Below the pieces are notes generated by a model. The model was not told where the DNA came from, ran no database searches, and worked only from the letters and a program-made list of their open reading frames with translations. Position numbers and translations under genes: made by a program. A stretch of 64,000 bases of DNA from Pandoraea anapnoica (GTDB taxonomy: Bacteria > Pseudomonadota > Gammaproteobacteria > Burkholderiales > Burkholderiaceae), in assembly GCF_902459765.1 (NCBI RefSeq), contig NZ_CABPSP010000004.1:62001-126000 (forward strand), given 5' to 3'. Within the stretch, counting starts at the first letter, position 1. Every line of letters starts with the position of its first letter. This document shows positions 9,694 to 18,000 of the stretch, piece by piece.

Positions 9694-11063
9694 CCGATTC
9701 ATTAGATCCCTTCGACCCGTTGGGCGCGAACGCCGCGAGCCTGTCGCGCGAGATCGAATGGTTCGGTGCAGTGCTGGAGACGCGGCTGCACGCGTACTTC
9801 ATGCATGAAGGCGTGCCGCACGACATTTATGCGCATACACCACCGGATCTGACGGACGATCCCTCGCCATTTGCGCGCGCCTTGCGCGAACACGAACTGG
9901 CCGACGATTTCGACGCCCGTATCGTGCTCATGCTCGCGATGCTGCCGCACGTTCGCCCGCAAGCGCTGGATCTGCTGTTCACGCAGAACAAGAACACCGA
10001 GCGCCAGTTCACCGAGTTCGGTGGATGGCGCGCTCAGCATCACAACGGTCTGCTGCCGACCGGAGAGACCGCTGCGTTCGTCCTCGCAGGCGACGATTTG
10101 AGCCGCCGCTTCGATGTCATGGCACTGTTCGACACGGACCACGTCTTCGCGCGCGCCTCAATTCTGCGACTCGAACGCCGGGCGGACGGCGAACCGGCCC
10201 TGGCCGCCGCGTTGCATATCGAGCGCGACTTCCTCGAACGCAGTACATCGGGCCGCGAGCATAAGCCGGACTACAGCGCCGGATTTCCTGCAAAGCGCAT
10301 CACGACGCAGCACGACTGGCCAGACCTCGTGCTCACGCCGGACGTGATCGAGGAGATCGACCAGATCCGGCAATGGCTCGACGACGGCGAGGGCATCATG
10401 CAACGCTGGCAACTCGATCGCATCGTCAAACCCGGCTTCCGGGCCTTGTTCTACGGCCCGCCGGGCACGGGCAAAACGCTCACCGCGACGCTGCTCGGCA
10501 AGGCGGCCGGCGTGGATGTGTATCGCATCGACCTGTCGAAGATCGTCTCGAAGTACATCGGCGAGACGGAGAAGAACATGGCGAACGTCTTCGATCAGGC
10601 GCAGAACAAGCACTGGATTCTGTTCTTCGACGAAGCCGACGCGCTGTTCGGCAAGCGCACCGAGGGCAGCACCGCCAACGACCGTCACGCCAATCAGGAA
10701 GTCGCTTATCTGCTTCAGCGCATCGAGGACTATCCCGGCGTGGTGCTGCTGGCGAGCAACCTGAAAGACAACATCGACGAAGCCTTTGCCCGGCGCTTCC
10801 AGAGTGCAATCCATTTCCCCATGCCGGACGAAATTCAGCGGCTCCAACTGTGGCGCAATCTCTTCCCCGCGCGCCGGGGACTATCGGATGAGGTCGATCT
10901 GCCCGCGCTCGCAGCCGAACACGTGCTTTCGGGCGGTGCGCTGCTCAACGTGGCGCGGCATGCCGTCATGTGGGCAGAGCGCGACGGCCGTCATGTCGTG
11001 ACGCAAGGCGACTTGCTGCGCGCGATCCGACGCGAACACATCAAAGAAGGACGCACGATCTGA
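9690..11063 (+). CDS. eCIS AAA+ ATPase (Afp15-like)
   Basis: The product is 457 aa. The C-terminal half is a classic AAA+ module: Walker A GPPGTGKT at residues 256-263, Walker B LFFDEAD at 311-317, a sensor-1 Asn in LLASNLKD near 357, and arginine-finger candidates in FARRF near 368. The N-terminal about 240 residues form the family-specific domain seen in Afp15-type ATPases. No signal peptide or membrane segment is present. These ATPases are encoded at the end of most eCIS structural operons and are needed for correct particle assembly or cargo loading (established for Afp15/PVC15). ATG 9690 overlaps the tape-measure stop (ATGA) with GGAG just upstream. The next gene begins two bases after its stop. 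Confidence 0.93.
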   Translation: MTDSLDPFDPLGANAASLSREIEWFGAVLETRLHAYFMHEGVPHDIYAHTPPDLTDDPSPFARALREHELADDFDARIVLMLAMLPHVRPQALDLLFTQNKNTERQFTEFGGWRAQHHNGLLPTGETAAFVLAGDDLSRRFDVMALFDTDHVFARASILRLERRADGEPALAAALHIERDFLERSTSGREHKPDYSAGFPAKRITTQHDWPDLVLTPDVIEEIDQIRQWLDDGEGIMQRWQLDRIVKPGFRALFYGPPGTGKTLTATLLGKAAGVDVYRIDLSKIVSKYIGETEKNMANVFDQAQNKHWILFFDEADALFGKRTEGSTANDRHANQEVAYLLQRIEDYPGVVLLASNLKDNIDEAFARRFQSAIHFPMPDEIQRLQLWRNLFPARRGLSDEVDLPALAAEHVLSGGALLNVARHAVMWAERDGRHVVTQGDLLRAIRREHIKEGRTI

Positions 11064-11064
11064 T

Positions 11065-14000
11065 ATGAGCCCTGTCGACTTTCTAAGATGTGCCCGCAGG
11101 CGGATGCCGTTACTCGGTGCGCTGGTGCTGGGGCTTGTCATCCAAGGACCGGTCGTCGGCGCCGAGCCGACGTCGGCGAGCACGGCGGGGGCGTCTGCCG
11201 CGTCATCTCCCGCTGCCCCCTCCGACCCTGTCGAAGCGACTGCGCCAACCGTCTCCGCACCAGCCTCGCAACCTGTCGCCGTCAAGGGCGCGCCCACGCA
11301 AGCCGTCGCGGCCCCCGCCGAAGCGTCGACGGCGAAGTTCTCGCGTATGGCGCCGCCCATCGGCAGCGACGGCAAGCCGATGACGCCCGAGCAGGCATGG
11401 CACATCGTAAACACCGTTCAGGTGAAGCCCGAACCGACCTCCGGCCCGGCCACGGTGCTGATTTCGGCAGATGTCGTACGGCATCTCGCGCCCGCCACGC
11501 GTCGCGCCATCCAGCAAGCGTTGCTCATCATCTACTCGGAAGACCCGGCCTATCTTCAGGCCTACCGCGAGAGCACGCGGCCCTTGTCCGACAACCTTGT
11601 CGGACCGATCACCTTGTCGTGGCTGAATCGATTCTGGCTCGACTTCAAGATGCAGCCTGTCGGTAATCTGACGAGCGCGTCGGTGCAGGCACTGCTGAAG
11701 TTCGCGTCGATTGTGCGCGCGCATCCGCAATGGAAGGCCGATCTGGTCGGCGCGGACCTCGGGAAGTGGATCGACGGATTCGAGCCGAAAGAGCAGGCGC
11801 GTTACTACCAGATCCGTCTCGCGGGAACGGACGACGAGATCGCCGCCATGTTGTGGCTGTATCACCTCGACACCGACGGCAGCCGTAATGCGGGCCCCGA
11901 TCCCGACCGCGCGCTGCTCACGATCTACAACTACACGCTTGACGCCGCCGACTTCACGTTGCTGGCGTCGAAGTCGAAGGTCATCGATCACCTTTCCGCC
12001 TTGCAGGACAAGGTGTACCTGAACCAGCCGCTGTTCGACGCAGCGGTGCTCGATGCGCTCAAGGACCTGGGCCAACAGGCGCACGCCTATCTGCCGGAAG
12101 CGCGTGCGGTCGCGATCACAACGACCTATCAGTTGACGCAGGCCTCGCTTGCGCAGCTTCGCAACGACGCCCGTGTGCCCACGCCGATCATCGATGCCGT
12201 CTCCGGGTTGACGGAAGAATATGCGAGTCAGGCGGACTTCAACGAAGCGATTCTCGACGCCACGGTCGACATCAAAACCCCGGTCGACCCTTATGTCCCC
12301 GAGATCGTGCGGGCGGCGCAATCGCAAACCACTTATGTGCTGACGGCACAGGCGCTTGCGGAGCTGGCATCTAGCCGACGCAACGAGTCGGTGCCACCGG
12401 TCATCCTCGACATGCTCAAGGGGTTGCAGGGATTGCAATATCCCCAATTGTGGTTGTTCGACCGGGCTGTGATGGCGCGTTTGCGCGAGGGCGTGGGCGC
12501 GTGCCCCACAGGCATCCCGGGCAGCGTGGCCGACGCACGCAAAGTCTCCGCCGAACAGATGCAGCAGTTGTCGGCGGTCCTGCGCGATCCCGCGCTGTTC
12601 GCGCAACTCGAAGCGCTGTGGCGCAAGGGCGCATGCAGCAACGTCGACACTTTGTCGCTGCCGCAACTGATGCAGGCGCTGTACGACCGGTTCCGCCCGT
12701 CGCTGGTCGCTACCGCGCGCAAGAAGCCCGCGTTCGACCCCAACAAGCAGGTCAGTTGGGACGGCAACGGCTGCGGGTGCGTGCTGGACCGTCTGGATGG
12801 AGAGGTGTACGGCTTCTTCCCGTTCTGGATGGCCGGGCCGAAGCAGAACGTCGACTTCAGCACGCTCTCGCGCATTGGCTACTACGGGGCGACCTTCGAC
12901 GATACCGGACGTCTGGTACAAGCCAACTACGGCAGTAGCTTCGTGGATCTGGCGCAGACGTCGGTGTCGCTGCCCGGAGATTTCGTGTCCGTCGCCCAGC
13001 GCCATCAGAGCAACGTACAGTGGGTCATTCAGCGCAACGACTGGCGCTCGTGGGCCCGGCTCGACAAGGACCGTAAGGTCGCCGTGCTCAATCGCCTGAG
13101 CGACGACATTGTGCGGCTGCTCTCGACCGGGTTGAAAAACTGGACCGCCGCCGTCTCGAATCACCTCCCATTCGGCGCGCGCTTTGCGCCGACCAACGGC
13201 AGCGGCGTGGTGCTGTTCTTCGACGGCTATCCGGAAGACCCGGTGTCGGTGCAGGCCTTCAACCAATTCGTGGATCAGTTGCGCAGCCGATTGCGCAAGG
13301 CAAGGGCGGGGGATCGCATCGACGTCATGCTGCGGCACGACCGCGTCGGACATGGCGTCTACAGTTATACGAACCTCATGCAGTTGGTGACGGACAGCGA
13401 CAAAAACGCCGTGACAGACCTGCTGGCCCGTGTCGAGCGCGACCAGAAGCGTCGGCCGAACTTTCTGGTGCTGCTCGACGAGCCAACCACCGATTCGAAG
13501 AAGGCGTTGCGCGAATCGGTCGAAGCCGGGCTACACGGAGAGGCGCGCATGACGGTGCTGCGCCAGATCGTGCCCGTTATCACGTTCGACAACGACAACT
13601 GGCAGCAACTCCAGGACGACATCGTCTATGCGCAGGACAATTTTGGCGGGATCGGTTTCTGGCCGATGCCGCTGAGCGCCGCCGGCACGACGCAAAAGAC
13701 CGATCCGGCGATGCCTACGGTCGACTCGCTGGTCCCCAAGGCGATGGAGGGCGTGCAGGCCTGTACGTTGACGCGCAGCATCAGTGAGTGCATCGCGGAT
13801 CACTATCAGGATCCGCCCGGCGCACAATCGTCCGCCGTATGCAAGACGGTCTGCGAGAACCTCTACGCGTTCCGGCTGGCGACAAAGCTCGTGCTGCTGT
13901 TGCTGATCGGGTGCGGCGTGGCGTACTACGTATCGTGCCGCTGGCGGGAGTGGATGGCGCGCTACCATCACGCACCTGCGCTGGTCGTGGCCGCTGTATG

Positions 14001-14151
14001 GATGCTGCTGGGGCTGGCGTTGCTGTTCTGCGATCCGTTCCTGCGATGGCTCGCGCGCGGCTACATGATCCCGATTTTCCTGGTGCTGTTCATCATCGCG
14101 GTGATCGCCTGGTACCAGTACCAGCTCAAAGCGCGCGACGATCAGCCGTAA
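11065..14151 (+). CDS. Secreted, membrane-anchored protein with helical repeats and degenerate GH18-like domain
   Basis: The product is 1028 aa and starts two bases after the eCIS ATPase. Residues 1-33 form a signal peptide ending VVGA. An Ala/Pro/Ser-rich linker (34-90) follows, then helical sequence with three related units beginning near residues 290, 355 and 424 (pattern YxLTxxxLAxL). From about 578 to 872 the sequence resembles a GH18 TIM barrel: it starts VYGFFPFWM, has a strand-like GVVLFFDGYPEDP at 714-726 and ends FGGIGFWPMPL. The canonical GH18 DxxDxE is not intact: the aspartates are replaced by Val/Phe and the general acid Glu by Asp (D720), so hydrolysis is doubtful. Three hydrophobic segments close the protein (about 939-957, 972-990 and 1000-1020). 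I infer a periplasm-facing, cell-wall-associated protein linked to eCIS release or anchoring. The GH18 assignment is from pattern only. Confidence 0.75.
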   Translation: MSPVDFLRCARRRMPLLGALVLGLVIQGPVVGAEPTSASTAGASAASSPAAPSDPVEATAPTVSAPASQPVAVKGAPTQAVAAPAEASTAKFSRMAPPIGSDGKPMTPEQAWHIVNTVQVKPEPTSGPATVLISADVVRHLAPATRRAIQQALLIIYSEDPAYLQAYRESTRPLSDNLVGPITLSWLNRFWLDFKMQPVGNLTSASVQALLKFASIVRAHPQWKADLVGADLGKWIDGFEPKEQARYYQIRLAGTDDEIAAMLWLYHLDTDGSRNAGPDPDRALLTIYNYTLDAADFTLLASKSKVIDHLSALQDKVYLNQPLFDAAVLDALKDLGQQAHAYLPEARAVAITTTYQLTQASLAQLRNDARVPTPIIDAVSGLTEEYASQADFNEAILDATVDIKTPVDPYVPEIVRAAQSQTTYVLTAQALAELASSRRNESVPPVILDMLKGLQGLQYPQLWLFDRAVMARLREGVGACPTGIPGSVADARKVSAEQMQQLSAVLRDPALFAQLEALWRKGACSNVDTLSLPQLMQALYDRFRPSLVATARKKPAFDPNKQVSWDGNGCGCVLDRLDGEVYGFFPFWMAGPKQNVDFSTLSRIGYYGATFDDTGRLVQANYGSSFVDLAQTSVSLPGDFVSVAQRHQSNVQWVIQRNDWRSWARLDKDRKVAVLNRLSDDIVRLLSTGLKNWTAAVSNHLPFGARFAPTNGSGVVLFFDGYPEDPVSVQAFNQFVDQLRSRLRKARAGDRIDVMLRHDRVGHGVYSYTNLMQLVTDSDKNAVTDLLARVERDQKRRPNFLVLLDEPTTDSKKALRESVEAGLHGEARMTVLRQIVPVITFDNDNWQQLQDDIVYAQDNFGGIGFWPMPLSAAGTTQKTDPAMPTVDSLVPKAMEGVQACTLTRSISECIADHYQDPPGAQSSAVCKTVCENLYAFRLATKLVLLLLIGCGVAYYVSCRWREWMARYHHAPALVVAAVWMLLGLALLFCDPFLRWLARGYMIPIFLVLFIIAVIAWYQYQLKARDDQP

Positions 14152-14194
14152 TCTGTCATGATCAGTCCACTTTGACGGTAAACGAACGAAACAA

Positions 14195-14232
14195 GACGGG
14201 CCGCGCCGTTCGTAAAACGACGTGGGCCCGTC
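14195..14232 (+). terminator. Hairpin after the eCIS operon
   Basis: GACGGGCC (14195-14202) pairs with GGCCCGTC (14225-14232) about 45 bases after the last eCIS gene. There is no T tract, so this may be a weak or Rho-assisted terminator, or part of a structured leader of the downstream cyclase gene. A second perfect 6-bp stem, GGTCAT/ATGACC, lies at 14276-14294. Confidence 0.35.
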
Positions 14233-14373
14233 ACCGATTTCAGCTATGCTGGCGACTAAACAAGCCGAAAGACGGGGTCATCGCGGGGATGACCATAGAG
14301 GGGGGCCGTACAGCACGCACCGCCCATAGCCCGTTCCGGCGATATACGAAACAAAATACTTCGCCAGGCCTAC

Positions 14374-15579
14374 ATGTCTATCCCGGCAACCTTCATCAGC
14401 ATCGCGATCCTCTCGTGTGTCATGAGCGTGGCGGTTCTCGGCTCGCTGTATCAGGCGCACGTGCCAGGGGTTCGCTTGTGGAGCGTGGCCAGCGGACTGC
14501 TGGCCGTGACGTCCGCGCTGTTGCTCTCCGGCACATCGGATATCGTCGTGGCGACGTCGAGTAGCCTGCTGATGATTGCCTCGCTGCTCGGGGTACAAGG
14601 TTTCCGTCAGTTTCTGAATACGCGCACCGATTACGCGTGGGAATACGTGGCGATCGCCGCGATCCTCGGTCTGCTGATGTACTGGACGTTTGTGTCCCCG
14701 CACGTCGATGCCCGCAGCGCAATGATCTCGGGCGTCATCGCCTACGTCCGCTTTAACATTGGCTGGATGGTGCTGCGGTACCGTCCCCCGGGTCGGCCTA
14801 AGTACGCGTATTACTTCGTCTCGGTGGCTGCAACGCTCGGAGCGGTCGTGCACGGGGTTCGATCGATTGCCTACGCCCTGGGCCTCGCCCATGAAACGGT
14901 ATTCCTTGAGCCGACACCCTTGAACGTGCTCTTCCTCGGCATGGCGACGCTCACGCTCCCGAGTCTGTCGGTCGGCATGGTTCTGCTGGCGCACGACCGG
15001 CTCGCCGACCGGATGGAGCGGCTTGCCACCTACGACGATCTGACCGGCGTGCTGGCGCGCCGCGCCTTCATTGCACGCGCCGAAACGGTTGCCCTGCAAA
15101 GCGGGATGGGGCGCATGCCGCTGTCCGTTGCCATTCTCGATATCGACAACTTCAAGAGCGTGAACGACCGGTATGGGCACGCCGCCGGGGATTGTGCGCT
15201 GGCGCACGTCGCGTCGCTGATCTCACGCTCCATCCGGGCCGACGACGTCGTCGGGCGCATTGGCGGGGAAGAGTTCGCCTTGCTGCTGCCGCACGTCACG
15301 AAAGAAGAAGCGGGCCGCCTCGTCGACCGGTTGCGCGACATTGTGGCCACTTCGGGTTCCTGCGTCCCGAACCGGGATGTGGTGCCCACGCTCAGTGCAG
15401 GCGTGGACGAGTTCGGCGCGGGCGACACCCTGGCGACCGTGATGGCCCGAGCCGACGCTGCGCTCTATGCGGCAAAGGCAAACGGCCGGAACTGCGTCGT
15501 GGTCGTGCCGGACACGGAAGTGCGTCCGGCCGAGGGCTGGGACCGGCGCGCTGACGCTGGCAAGGCGGCCACAGGCTGA
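14374..15579 (+). CDS. Membrane-bound diguanylate cyclase (GGDEF)
   Basis: The product is 401 aa. The first about 205 residues contain six or seven hydrophobic segments with short loops and form a membrane sensory module I cannot assign to a named MASE family. The C-terminal 180 residues are a GGDEF domain: LDIDNFKSVNDRYGH near 255-269, active-site GGEEF at 297-301, and an inhibitory-site RxxD (RADD, 288-291) exactly five residues before it. It should therefore make cyclic di-GMP from two GTP and be feedback-inhibited. No EAL partner is adjacent. The 222-base upstream gap suggests its own promoter. A role in regulating the neighbouring eCIS is possible but unsupported. Confidence 0.92.
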   Translation: MSIPATFISIAILSCVMSVAVLGSLYQAHVPGVRLWSVASGLLAVTSALLLSGTSDIVVATSSSLLMIASLLGVQGFRQFLNTRTDYAWEYVAIAAILGLLMYWTFVSPHVDARSAMISGVIAYVRFNIGWMVLRYRPPGRPKYAYYFVSVAATLGAVVHGVRSIAYALGLAHETVFLEPTPLNVLFLGMATLTLPSLSVGMVLLAHDRLADRMERLATYDDLTGVLARRAFIARAETVALQSGMGRMPLSVAILDIDNFKSVNDRYGHAAGDCALAHVASLISRSIRADDVVGRIGGEEFALLLPHVTKEEAGRLVDRLRDIVATSGSCVPNRDVVPTLSAGVDEFGAGDTLATVMARADAALYAAKANGRNCVVVVPDTEVRPAEGWDRRADAGKAATG

Positions 15580-15583
15580 TGGA

Positions 15584-15597
15584 GGCCCGCTCGGGCC
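15584..15597 (+). terminator. Short GC hairpin after the diguanylate cyclase
   Basis: GGCCCG and CGGGCC form a perfect 6-bp stem with a 2-base loop, five bases after the stop codon. There is only a weak downstream T stretch, so termination is uncertain. Confidence 0.35.
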
Positions 15598-15715
15598 GCC
15601 GCCATTTTGGGCACTAATACCATCAGGTGATATTCCGGCATCCCCCGGGTCGACTAGTCTTTCGTCGGGTTGCACAGTGCACCCGCGCGCAACGTAAAGT
15701 CAAAGGACCCTGACC

Positions 15716-16402
15716 ATGTCGAATCCCAAGCTCGAAGTCTTGACCCCTCAGAACAGCCAGCTCATCATCATCGACCACCAGCCGCAAATGGCATTCGGTG
15801 TTCAGTCGATGGACCGTCAGGCGCTGAAGAACAATGTGGTCGGTCTGGCCAAGGCCGCGAAGATTTTCAATATCCCGACGACGATCACGACGGTCGAGAG
15901 CGAATCGTTCTCCGGTTACACATATCCGGAAGTCCTCGACGTATTCCCCGGCGCGAAGACCCTTGAGCGCACCTCGATGAATTCGTGGGACGACCAAAAG
16001 GTGCGAGACGCGCTCAAGGCCAATGGCCGCAAAAAGGTGATCGTCGCGGGCCTGTGGACCGAAGTCTGCAATACGACCTTCGCCCTGTGCGCCATGCTCG
16101 AAGGCGACTACGAAATCTACATGGTCGGCGACGCCTCGGGCGGCACCAGCAAGGAAGCCCACGATTTCGCCATGCAGCGCATGGTGCAGGCGGGCGCAGT
16201 GCCGGTCACGTGGTTGCAGGTGCTTCTCGAATGGCAGCGCGACTGGGCGCACCGCGATACCTACGACGCAGTGATGAAGCTCGTCAAGGAACACGCTGGG
16301 GCCTACGGCATGGGTGTCGACTACGCTTATACGATGGTGCACAAGGCTGCGCAGCGCACGTCGGGTACGCACGAATCGCTGGCCCCGGTCCCGGCTCGCT
16401 GA
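15716..16402 (+). CDS. Isochorismatase-family cysteine hydrolase (YcaC-like)
   Basis: The product is 228 aa and has the isochorismatase-like hydrolase fold: a catalytic Asp in LIIIDHQ (D20) and the nucleophile Cys118 in GLWTEVCN, with the usual cis-peptide region just before it. The full-length match and C-terminal extension are typical of YcaC-type enzymes, whose substrates are mostly unknown. The start at ATG 15716 has AAAGGA 10-15 bases upstream. It stands alone: a promoter gap precedes it and a strong bidirectional terminator follows it. It is cytosolic, with no signal peptide. Family assignment is firm; substrate unknown. Confidence 0.9.
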   Translation: MSNPKLEVLTPQNSQLIIIDHQPQMAFGVQSMDRQALKNNVVGLAKAAKIFNIPTTITTVESESFSGYTYPEVLDVFPGAKTLERTSMNSWDDQKVRDALKANGRKKVIVAGLWTEVCNTTFALCAMLEGDYEIYMVGDASGGTSKEAHDFAMQRMVQAGAVPVTWLQVLLEWQRDWAHRDTYDAVMKLVKEHAGAYGMGVDYAYTMVHKAAQRTSGTHESLAPVPAR

Positions 16403-16426
16403 TCGTTCTCAACCGTTCGACGCAAT

Positions 16427-16464
16427 AAAAAAGGCCGCCAGTTTTGACGCTGGTGGCCATTTTT
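16427..16464. terminator. Bidirectional rho-independent terminator
   Basis: GGCCGCCAG (16433-16441) pairs with CTGGTGGCC (16450-16458, one G-T pair). Six A residues lie on the left and ATTTTT on the right, so it can terminate both the isochorismatase-family gene (+) and the converging transporter gene (-). Confidence 0.9.
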
Positions 16465-16484
16465 GCGAGTTGAGTGCGAGACGG

Positions 16485-17828
16485 TCAGTCGTCCAGCGGC
16501 AACCCGCTACGATCCTTTACCAGCGCGACGGCAACGACCGACACCAGCGCGCACGCGATCATGAAGAAGACCACCGGCACGTAGCTGCCGCCGAAGTAGG
16601 CGACGAGCGCAGTGGCAATCAGCGGCATCGGACCGCCGACGAGCGCAGCGCCGATCTGATAGCCGAGAGACATCCCGGTGTAGCGAATCGACGGCGGGAA
16701 CGCCTCGGCGAGCAACGTGCCGATCATCGAGCCATAGGTCGTCCAGATCACGCTCAGGCCGACCCCCACGGCCACCGACGCCAGCAGAATCGACTTCTGA
16801 TTCAGCAGCCAGAAGTACGGCCCGATCCACACGATGAACGCGACCGTGCCCCACAGGAAGACCTTCTTGCGCCCGATCTTGTCCGACAGATGCCCGAAGT
16901 AGAGCATGAACGGGAAGGCGATCAGCGCGCAGACCAGCACGATGTTCAGAATGTCCGAGCGCTGGAAGCCGTGACCGATCATGTACGAGATCGTGAACGT
17001 GGCATACAGGAAGAACGTCGACGTCTCCACCACCTTCGCGCCAATGGCGATCAGCACCGAACGCCAGTGATCCTGCAACGTTTCCTTGAGCGGAATGCGC
17101 GTCTCAGTGCGCGTGGCCATGATCTTCTTGAACGATGGCGTCTCGCCCACGGCGTTGCGAATCCACATGCCGATCAGCACCAGCACGATAGAGCCGACGA
17201 ACGGAATGCGCCATCCCCAGCTTTGGAAGTCGGCGTCGCTGATCGAGTTGCTCAACAGCGACGTGATGATGTTGCCCAGCGCTAGCCCAAGCACCGCACC
17301 CGTCTGCGGTACCGCACCGTAGAAGCCGCGACGATGGCGGGGCGAGTACTCGACCGCCAGCAAAACCCCGCCGCCCCATTCGCCGCCCAGCGCCAGCCCT
17401 TGCATCAGCCGCAGCACGGAGAGCAGGATCGGCGCCCATACGCCGATCTGGTCGTAATTGGGTAGCAAGCCCATGAGTACCGTCGACATGCCCATCATCG
17501 TCAACGTGATGGCCAGCGTCTTCTTGCGACCGACGCGATCGCCGATGTGCGCGAAGATCACGCCGCCCAGCGGGCGAATGACGAAGGCCAGCGCGAACGT
17601 CGCCAGCGCCAGCAGGTTGCTGACCAGCGGGTCGGTGCTTGGGAAGAATTGCTTTGCGAAGATGATGGACGCCATCGTTCCGTAAAGGAAGTAGTCGTAC
17701 CACTCGATGGTGCTGCCCACGGCACTGCCGAGGAGTGCGCGTCGACGCTCGGCGTCGGGCACCATCGCTTCTTTCATTGATGACGTCAGGCCGGGGGTGC
17801 CTGCGCTGTTGGGCGCTATTCCGCTCAT
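16485..17828 (-). CDS. MFS transporter, metabolite:H+ symporter (MHS) type
   Basis: The product is 447 aa with 12 hydrophobic segments. The N-terminal IEWYDYFLYG and RPLGGVIFAHIGDRVGRKK (loop 2-3) and LSDKIGRKK (loop 8-9) are signatures of the MHS subfamily, which includes shikimate, alpha-ketoglutarate, citrate and proline/betaine symporters. I start at ATG 17828, which has AAGGTGGAG with good spacing; a GTG at 17837 is in frame but lies inside that ribosome site. The gene lies downstream of, and on the same strand as, the LysR gene at 18001-18942. Its upstream gap shares a TATAACTTT motif with the LysR/dehydrogenase intergenic region, suggesting common control. Likely an importer of a small organic acid or sulfonate for the neighbouring dehydrogenases; the substrate is inferred only. 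Confidence 0.9.
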   Translation of the reverse strand: MSGIAPNSAGTPGLTSSMKEAMVPDAERRRALLGSAVGSTIEWYDYFLYGTMASIIFAKQFFPSTDPLVSNLLALATFALAFVIRPLGGVIFAHIGDRVGRKKTLAITLTMMGMSTVLMGLLPNYDQIGVWAPILLSVLRLMQGLALGGEWGGGVLLAVEYSPRHRRGFYGAVPQTGAVLGLALGNIITSLLSNSISDADFQSWGWRIPFVGSIVLVLIGMWIRNAVGETPSFKKIMATRTETRIPLKETLQDHWRSVLIAIGAKVVETSTFFLYATFTISYMIGHGFQRSDILNIVLVCALIAFPFMLYFGHLSDKIGRKKVFLWGTVAFIVWIGPYFWLLNQKSILLASVAVGVGLSVIWTTYGSMIGTLLAEAFPPSIRYTGMSLGYQIGAALVGGPMPLIATALVAYFGGSYVPVVFFMIACALVSVVAVALVKDRSGLPLDD

Positions 17829-17909
17829 TGTCTCCACCTTGTTTTTTAATGACCGGACGAAGTCTACAAAGGCGGGAGCCGTCGGTACACTGAACGTTTG
17901 CGTTAGTGC

Positions 17910-17918
17910 TATAACTTT
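17910..17918 (+). promoter_or_regulatory. TATAACTTT motif upstream of the MHS transporter
   Basis: This 9-base word lies about 82-90 bases upstream of the transporter ATG and recurs in both orientations in the LysR/alcohol-dehydrogenase intergenic region (18954-18962 and 19041-19049). It could be a regulator half-site or a promoter -10 (TATAAC). Confidence 0.35.
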
Positions 17919-18000
17919 TTCTCAGAGCAGGCGGTGGTGTCGCGTCCCTTCGCCATGCGAGGGACGCATACCTGCGATGCCGTGGGCGAAGGAGCGCAGC

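Noticed and set aside
11203-13353. 716-codon open frame on the - strand
   Set aside because: It lies entirely opposite the secreted eCIS-linked protein, shows Arg/His-rich shadow composition and has no domain; a high-GC antisense artefact.
14236-14373. Cyclic-di-GMP (GEMM) riboswitch before the diguanylate cyclase
   Set aside because: The conserved GEMM core words (such as the ACGCAAAGC-type segment) are missing; only generic stems are seen.
16314-17285. + strand open frame across the MHS transporter 3' half
   Set aside because: Low-complexity Arg/His/Asp sequence typical of antisense to membrane proteins, and it crosses a strong bidirectional terminator.
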